64,000 nt of DNA, from assembly GCA_009387755.1 (NCBI GenBank), contig GG697240.1, positions 1-64,000 of the forward strand, given 5' to 3'. This DNA is from Candidatus Micrarchaeum acidiphilum ARMAN-2 (GTDB taxonomy: Archaea > Micrarchaeota > Micrarchaeia > Micrarchaeales > Micrarchaeaceae). The notes below the pieces were generated by a model. The model was given only the letters and a program-made list of their open reading frames with translations. It made no database searches and had not been told where the DNA came from. Shown here one piece after another: positions 60,386-64,000 of this stretch. The first letter of the stretch is position 1; each line of letters starts with the position of its first letter. The position numbers and the translations under genes were made by a program.

Positions 60386-61876
60386 TCATCTGCAAAATTT
60401 ATCCTTCTGAATTCCGTAGTGTCCTAGCACAAGGTACGACCTTACTGAAGTATAAATATATAAAGCTGCTTATCCACAACACTATTGGTGTTTGTTTCAA
60501 AAAATGACATAAATAGCGGACTGTGGTATAATGAGTTTTGTGGATTTTTTTGTTGAATCTTACAGGAAGGCATTCGGAATAATGCTTCATCCTGGGAAAA
60601 ACGCAAGAGGTGCACTTAGCGTTGGCGATGCACTGAAATTCTATTACACTATAGCGATAATACCTTTGATACTTGGAGTTGCCTTGTCCCTGCTGACAAA
60701 TGCAAGCTTCCTCAGCGTATTTGGAGGGTTTTCCGGAAGCAGTGCGTTGGGACCTGGCGCAGCCGCACCTGGTGGCGGACTGTATTTTGCATTATACCTT
60801 ATAGCGTTTTTCGCAGTCCTTGTGCCACTTGGCCTGTTATTTGACACCGCGATGTACCACGTAATAATAAAGTCGCTTTTAAAGATGTACAACAAGCCAT
60901 ACTCGACGGCATTTACTGCGTTCACCTACGCCATGATACCGGCGGTGCTTGTTTATTGGCTACTTCCATTAGGCATACTTGGGTATCTGGTAATACTGCT
61001 GTTTGGCTTGTGGAGCTTAGTAATAGAAATAATCTCACTTTCGAACCTGCTTTCTATAAGCAGGCTTATGGCGTTAGGTAGCCTCATACTTGACGAGCTT
61101 ATAGTTGCGGTAATATTATTCGGGGCGCTGTTCCTGGCAATTCTTGGTTCGGCGGGGCCGATGCTGCTAAATTCCTCCGTAATAAGCAGCAACCATTCCG
61201 TGCCTACAACCATACCCAACTATATTAACACAACCAGCATTGCAGTTCCGGCCACAACAATCCCAAGCACTAACACTAGCCAGAGCGGACCTTATTCCAG
61301 CATAGTAGGCACACAACCTGCTAGCACATCGTCTGCGAACTACTCTTCGTGTGCAAATTTTACAATATCAAATCCTAATGAATATAACCAGACAAGCCAC
61401 GCCAGCACTTTAGTATACGCCACATGCAAATGGGGTGGGGGCATGCTCTACGTTTATACGGCTGGAGGAAACTCCGGTTATGCGCATCTGAACATAAACG
61501 GAAGCAACGGCAAGACATATTTTGCCAATTCGACGAACTCGAGGTGCTATGCATATGCAGGTTCCTTCTATGCCCCGGCGCAGGATTACAAGCTTTGGAT
61601 AAGTGCGGGAGGAGGAGGCGGAATTTGCGGCAATGCAGCTGCACTGATCGTATCGGCCAACCATGTAAATACTTCGGCTGCAGCGCCCGGATCAAGCATA
61701 AAGCTTCCGTTCGGCAGCATGCTATTCTCCTCGAGCAGCACGCCGTCCAATGTCAGCTCCGCGGCCAACAGGATTCTTGGCAGCACGCAGCTTGATTTTT
61801 ATTCGAATGACAGTGCAAGAGTACTGCTTCAGAACGGAACAGAGATCTGGCTGGGCACCATCCCGTTAAACGAATC
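60386..61876 (+). repeat. tandem direct duplication, copy 1 (1491 bp)
   Basis: The unit starts at TCATCTGCAAAATTT in the intergenic region and ends inside the Yip1-like gene. The next copy follows immediately at 61877. Sequence is the same base for base apart from one 21-base gap relative to copy 2. The promoter (TATA-like TATAAATATATAAA at 60451-60464) is part of the unit, so both gene copies have the same upstream region. Confidence 0.95.
60451..60464 (+). promoter_or_regulatory. TATA-like element of Yip1-like gene copy 1
   Basis: A long TATAAATATATAAA run 67 bases before the ATG at 60531, duplicated at 61942-61955 before copy 2. The expected transcript start at about 60485 gives a leader of about 45 bases, containing the mini-frame ATG-ACA-TAA. 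Confidence 0.5.
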
Positions 61877-61901
61877 TCATCTGCAAAATTTATCCTTCTG
61901 A
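60531..61901 (+). CDS. Yip1-like membrane protein, copy 1 (C-terminus truncated by duplication)
   Basis: A 456-residue protein. The first 215 residues hold five to six membrane helices in a Yip1-like arrangement (FFVESYRKAFGIMLHPGKNA at the start is the family opening). After the last helix comes a Thr/Ser/Pro-rich extracellular segment, then a beta-rich domain with cysteines (ATCKWGG, SRCYAYAG, GGICGN). Compared with copy 2 the last shared helix lacks seven residues (FYIIIAV). The C terminus ends in HLQNLSF, which is the repeat's intergenic start read as protein; about 50 normal residues are lost. It may still insert in the membrane. Confidence 0.82.
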   Translation: MSFVDFFVESYRKAFGIMLHPGKNARGALSVGDALKFYYTIAIIPLILGVALSLLTNASFLSVFGGFSGSSALGPGAAAPGGGLYFALYLIAFFAVLVPLGLLFDTAMYHVIIKSLLKMYNKPYSTAFTAFTYAMIPAVLVYWLLPLGILGYLVILLFGLWSLVIEIISLSNLLSISRLMALGSLILDELIVAVILFGALFLAILGSAGPMLLNSSVISSNHSVPTTIPNYINTTSIAVPATTIPSTNTSQSGPYSSIVGTQPASTSSANYSSCANFTISNPNEYNQTSHASTLVYATCKWGGGMLYVYTAGGNSGYAHLNINGSNGKTYFANSTNSRCYAYAGSFYAPAQDYKLWISAGGGGGICGNAAALIVSANHVNTSAAAPGSSIKLPFGSMLFSSSSTPSNVSSAANRILGSTQLDFYSNDSARVLLQNGTEIWLGTIPLNESHLQNLSF

Positions 61902-63388
61902 ATTCCGTAGTGTCCTAGCACAAGGTACGACCTTACTGAAGTATAAATATATAAAGCTGCTTATCCACAACACTATTGGTGTTTGTTTCAAAAAATGACA
62001 TAAATAGCGGACTGTGGTATAATGAGTTTTGTGGATTTTTTTGTTGAATCTTACAGGAAGGCATTCGGAATAATGCTTCATCCTGGGAAAAACGCAAGAG
62101 GTGCACTTAGCGTTGGCGATGCACTGAAATTCTATTACACTATAGCGATAATACCTTTGATACTTGGAGTTGCCTTGTCCCTGCTGACAAATGCAAGCTT
62201 CCTCAGCGTATTTGGAGGGTTTTCCGGAAGCAGTGCGTTGGGACCTGGCGCAGCCGCACCTGGTGGCGGACTGTATTTTGCATTATACCTTATAGCGTTT
62301 TTCGCAGTCCTTGTGCCACTTGGCCTGTTATTTGACACCGCGATGTACCACGTAATAATAAAGTCGCTTTTAAAGATGTACAACAAGCCATACTCGACGG
62401 CATTTACTGCGTTCACCTACGCCATGATACCGGCGGTGCTTGTTTATTGGCTACTTCCATTAGGCATACTTGGGTATCTGGTAATACTGCTGTTTGGCTT
62501 GTGGAGCTTAGTAATAGAAATAATCTCACTTTCGAACCTGCTTTCTATAAGCAGGCTTATGGCGTTAGGTAGCCTCATACTTGACGAGCTTATAGTTGCG
62601 GTAATATTTTACATAATAATTGCTGTGATATTCGGGGCGCTGTTCCTGGCAATTCTTGGTTCGGCGGGGCCGATGCTGCTAAATTCCTCCGTAATAAGCA
62701 GCAACCATTCCGTGCCTACAACCATACCCAACTATATTAACACAACCAGCATTGCAGTTCCGGCCACAACAATCCCAAGCACTAACACTAGCCAGAGCGG
62801 ACCTTATTCCAGCATAGTAGGCACACAACCTGCTAGCACATCGTCTGCGAACTACTCTTCGTGTGCAAATTTTACAATATCAAATCCTAATGAATATAAC
62901 CAGACAAGCCACGCCAGCACTTTAGTATACGCCACATGCAAATGGGGTGGGGGCATGCTCTACGTTTATACGGCTGGAGGAAACTCCGGTTATGCGCATC
63001 TGAACATAAACGGAAGCAACGGCAAGACATATTTTGCCAATTCGACGAACTCGAGGTGCTATGCATATGCAGGTTCCTTCTATGCCCCGGCGCAGGATTA
63101 CAAGCTTTGGATAAGTGCGGGAGGAGGAGGCGGAATTTGCGGCAATGCAGCTGCACTGATCGTATCGGCCAACCATGTAAATACTTCGGCTGCAGCGCCC
63201 GGATCAAGCATAAAGCTTCCGTTCGGCAGCATGCTATTCTCCTCGAGCAGCACGCCGTCCAATGTCAGCTCCGCGGCCAACAGGATTCTTGGCAGCACGC
63301 AGCTTGATTTTTATTCGAATGACAGTGCAAGAGTACTGCTTCAGAACGGAACAGAGATCTGGCTGGGCACCATCCCGTTAAACGAATC
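61877..63388 (+). repeat. tandem direct duplication, copy 2 (1512 bp)
   Basis: Second copy of the unit at 60386, 21 bases longer because of the segment TTACATAATAATTGCTGTGAT at about 62609-62629. Beyond 63388 the sequence goes on into the proper end of the Yip1-like gene. The junction shares only a one-to-three base overlap (TCT), consistent with a micro-homology tandem duplication. Confidence 0.95.
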
Positions 63389-63566
63389 TGTCAGCCAGAT
63401 GAGCCTGTACTACAAGTCCTGGCCCGGCGGCTACGTTTCGGAGGGCATCAGATTCGAGAACATTGACTTGCTGATATCAGGCAGCGCCACTTCTGCAGTA
63501 GTTACGGCAACATATCCTGCAGATTCGAACTACACATTCGTAGTGGATTATGGAGGCGTGGGCTGA
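62022..63566 (+). CDS. Yip1-like membrane protein with extracellular cysteine domain, copy 2 (full length)
   Basis: The complete 514-residue version. Helices lie at about 45-65, 80-105, 115-140, 145-165 and 185-215, the last including FYIIIAVIFGALFLAIL. The stalk is Thr/Ser/Pro-rich (TTIPNYINTTSIAVPATT), followed by the cysteine-containing beta domain and a C-terminal SYYKSWPGGYV-like beta end absent from copy 1. Yip1-family proteins act in membrane traffic in eukaryotes; the archaeal relatives have no known role. It lies between a double-HEXXH gene and its paralogue. Confidence 0.85.
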   Translation: MSFVDFFVESYRKAFGIMLHPGKNARGALSVGDALKFYYTIAIIPLILGVALSLLTNASFLSVFGGFSGSSALGPGAAAPGGGLYFALYLIAFFAVLVPLGLLFDTAMYHVIIKSLLKMYNKPYSTAFTAFTYAMIPAVLVYWLLPLGILGYLVILLFGLWSLVIEIISLSNLLSISRLMALGSLILDELIVAVIFYIIIAVIFGALFLAILGSAGPMLLNSSVISSNHSVPTTIPNYINTTSIAVPATTIPSTNTSQSGPYSSIVGTQPASTSSANYSSCANFTISNPNEYNQTSHASTLVYATCKWGGGMLYVYTAGGNSGYAHLNINGSNGKTYFANSTNSRCYAYAGSFYAPAQDYKLWISAGGGGGICGNAAALIVSANHVNTSAAAPGSSIKLPFGSMLFSSSSTPSNVSSAANRILGSTQLDFYSNDSARVLLQNGTEIWLGTIPLNESVSQMSLYYKSWPGGYVSEGIRFENIDLLISGSATSAVVTATYPADSNYTFVVDYGGVG

Positions 63567-63644
63567 TTTTAGAGGTAATGCGTTAAAATCAGCAGACACT
63601 GCACTGGTTTTAAATATTATTTAAGCCGATATAATAATGAGTCT

Positions 63645-64000
63645 ATGGCGGACGAAAAGCTGCTAGAGGTTGTGGACAGGGTGCAGACCGAGGCATTGGG
63701 CTTTAGCATTGCCGAGGGAGCAGGGGATCCAGACAGACTCAACAACATAATTGACGCTATCTTTTCTGGCAGAGAAGAAATTGAAGTTGGCATTGGAGAG
63801 AAGCGGCTTAAGCCCTTCCTGGAAACACTTGAAGCAATAAATCTTGTATGTTCTGCAAAGGCGAACTATTCTGGATGGGAGTTTGAACCTATAAAGCACA
63901 GTACTGTAGAAAGCGACGTTGCAGGAGACAACGTCACCGTAAAGCTAAAAAGGGGCGCGATAAAATTCAGGCAGCCAGAGGAAAAACCGCTAGTGCAAAA
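63645..64000 (+). CDS. paralogue of the double-HEXXH protein, N-terminal part (runs off the window)
   Basis: ATG 63645 opens a frame that remains open to the window end (118 codons). The segment FLETLEAINLVCSAKANYSG..FEPIKHST..VTVKLKRGAIKFRQPEE matches residues 57-110 of the 840-residue protein (LLALESINSICEAKA...FFPVRHSIS...VTIRLRAGEAKFKTPD), with 40-45% similar positions by eye. The initial 50 residues differ more. Whether it carries the HEXXH sites cannot be seen. A TATA-like TTTAAATATTATTTAA run is at 63608-63623. Confidence 0.75.
   Translation, partial: MADEKLLEVVDRVQTEALGFSIAEGAGDPDRLNNIIDAIFSGREEIEVGIGEKRLKPFLETLEAINLVCSAKANYSGWEFEPIKHSTVESDVAGDNVTVKLKRGAIKFRQPEEKPLVQ

Noticed and set aside
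1-64000. tRNA, rRNA and CRISPR
   Set aside because: I looked in the intergenic stretches for the T-arm GTTC-A pattern, rRNA-like blocks and evenly spaced repeats; none were found. The only long repeat is the Yip1 duplication.

Overview
The window reads as a chromosomal segment of an archaeon. The grounds are many TATA-like boxes 25-30 bases ahead of start codons (leaderless genes), a recurrent GGTG Shine-Dalgarno core 5-8 bases before ATG in the remaining genes, dense ATA/AGG/AGA codon use, mevalonate kinase plus isopentenyl phosphate kinase, an AbrB-PhoU regulator, PadR and HxlR regulators, and surface proteins of archaeal type with Thr/Ser-rich stalks and a C-terminal membrane anchor. A small acidophile-type archaeon (Micrarchaeota-like or Thermoplasmatota-like) would fit, but this is inference; there is no rRNA or tRNA gene here to place it. 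I see no CRISPR array.

Layout. 1-1.5 kb: the end of a strikingly AT-rich glycosyltransferase island that abuts a 5'-truncated M20 peptidase gene. 2.3-12 kb: a DMT transporter, an AbrB-PhoU regulator, a cold-shock protein, an amidohydrolase/HxlR pair, and a leftward operon thymidylate kinase - radical SAM - CYTH - PfkB kinase. 12-20.5 kb: a SET-gene fragment, histidine ammonia-lyase, an M20 peptidase, a LOG-like protein, a leftward cluster of PRTase-like, HAD and aminoglycoside-kinase-like genes, a second HAD phosphatase and an intact SET protein. 20.6-23.8 kb: a membrane FKBP isomerase and a three-gene ABC exporter. 23.9-28.3 kb: haem genes, hemC-hemD-hemE rightward and hemH and hemQ leftward, which together point to the coproporphyrin-dependent route. 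28.4-33.9 kb: GrpB-like and SPFH proteins, a bacterial-type DAHP synthase flanked by two decayed ends of a TnpB-type (IS200/IS605) element, an MccF/LD-carboxypeptidase and a nucleotidyltransferase. 34-38.3 kb: a PadR - ABC ATPase - permease - large surface protein operon. 38.3-50.3 kb: uncharacterised proteins, a roughly 1970-residue beta-propeller/Ig-like surface protein split by a frameshift, and a GHKL ATPase fused to an HEXXH peptidase. 50.4-53.4 kb: mevalonate kinase, mevalonate-(di)phosphate decarboxylase and isopentenyl phosphate kinase. 53.8-64 kb: a HAD protein, a SAM-binding-fold protein, MFS and YhfC membrane proteins, an 840-residue protein with two separate HEXXH sites, a tandemly duplicated Yip1-like gene, and the start of a paralogue of the double-HEXXH protein.

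The least explained parts are the GHKL-HEXXH fusion, the double-HEXXH protein family around the Yip1 duplication, the radical SAM enzyme with a spaced CX3CX9C motif, and the PRTase/HAD/kinase cluster. Several genes (DAHP synthase, giant surface protein, GHKL fusion) keep clear coding sequence upstream of their first usual start codon. Single-base indels or non-canonical starts could both explain this.
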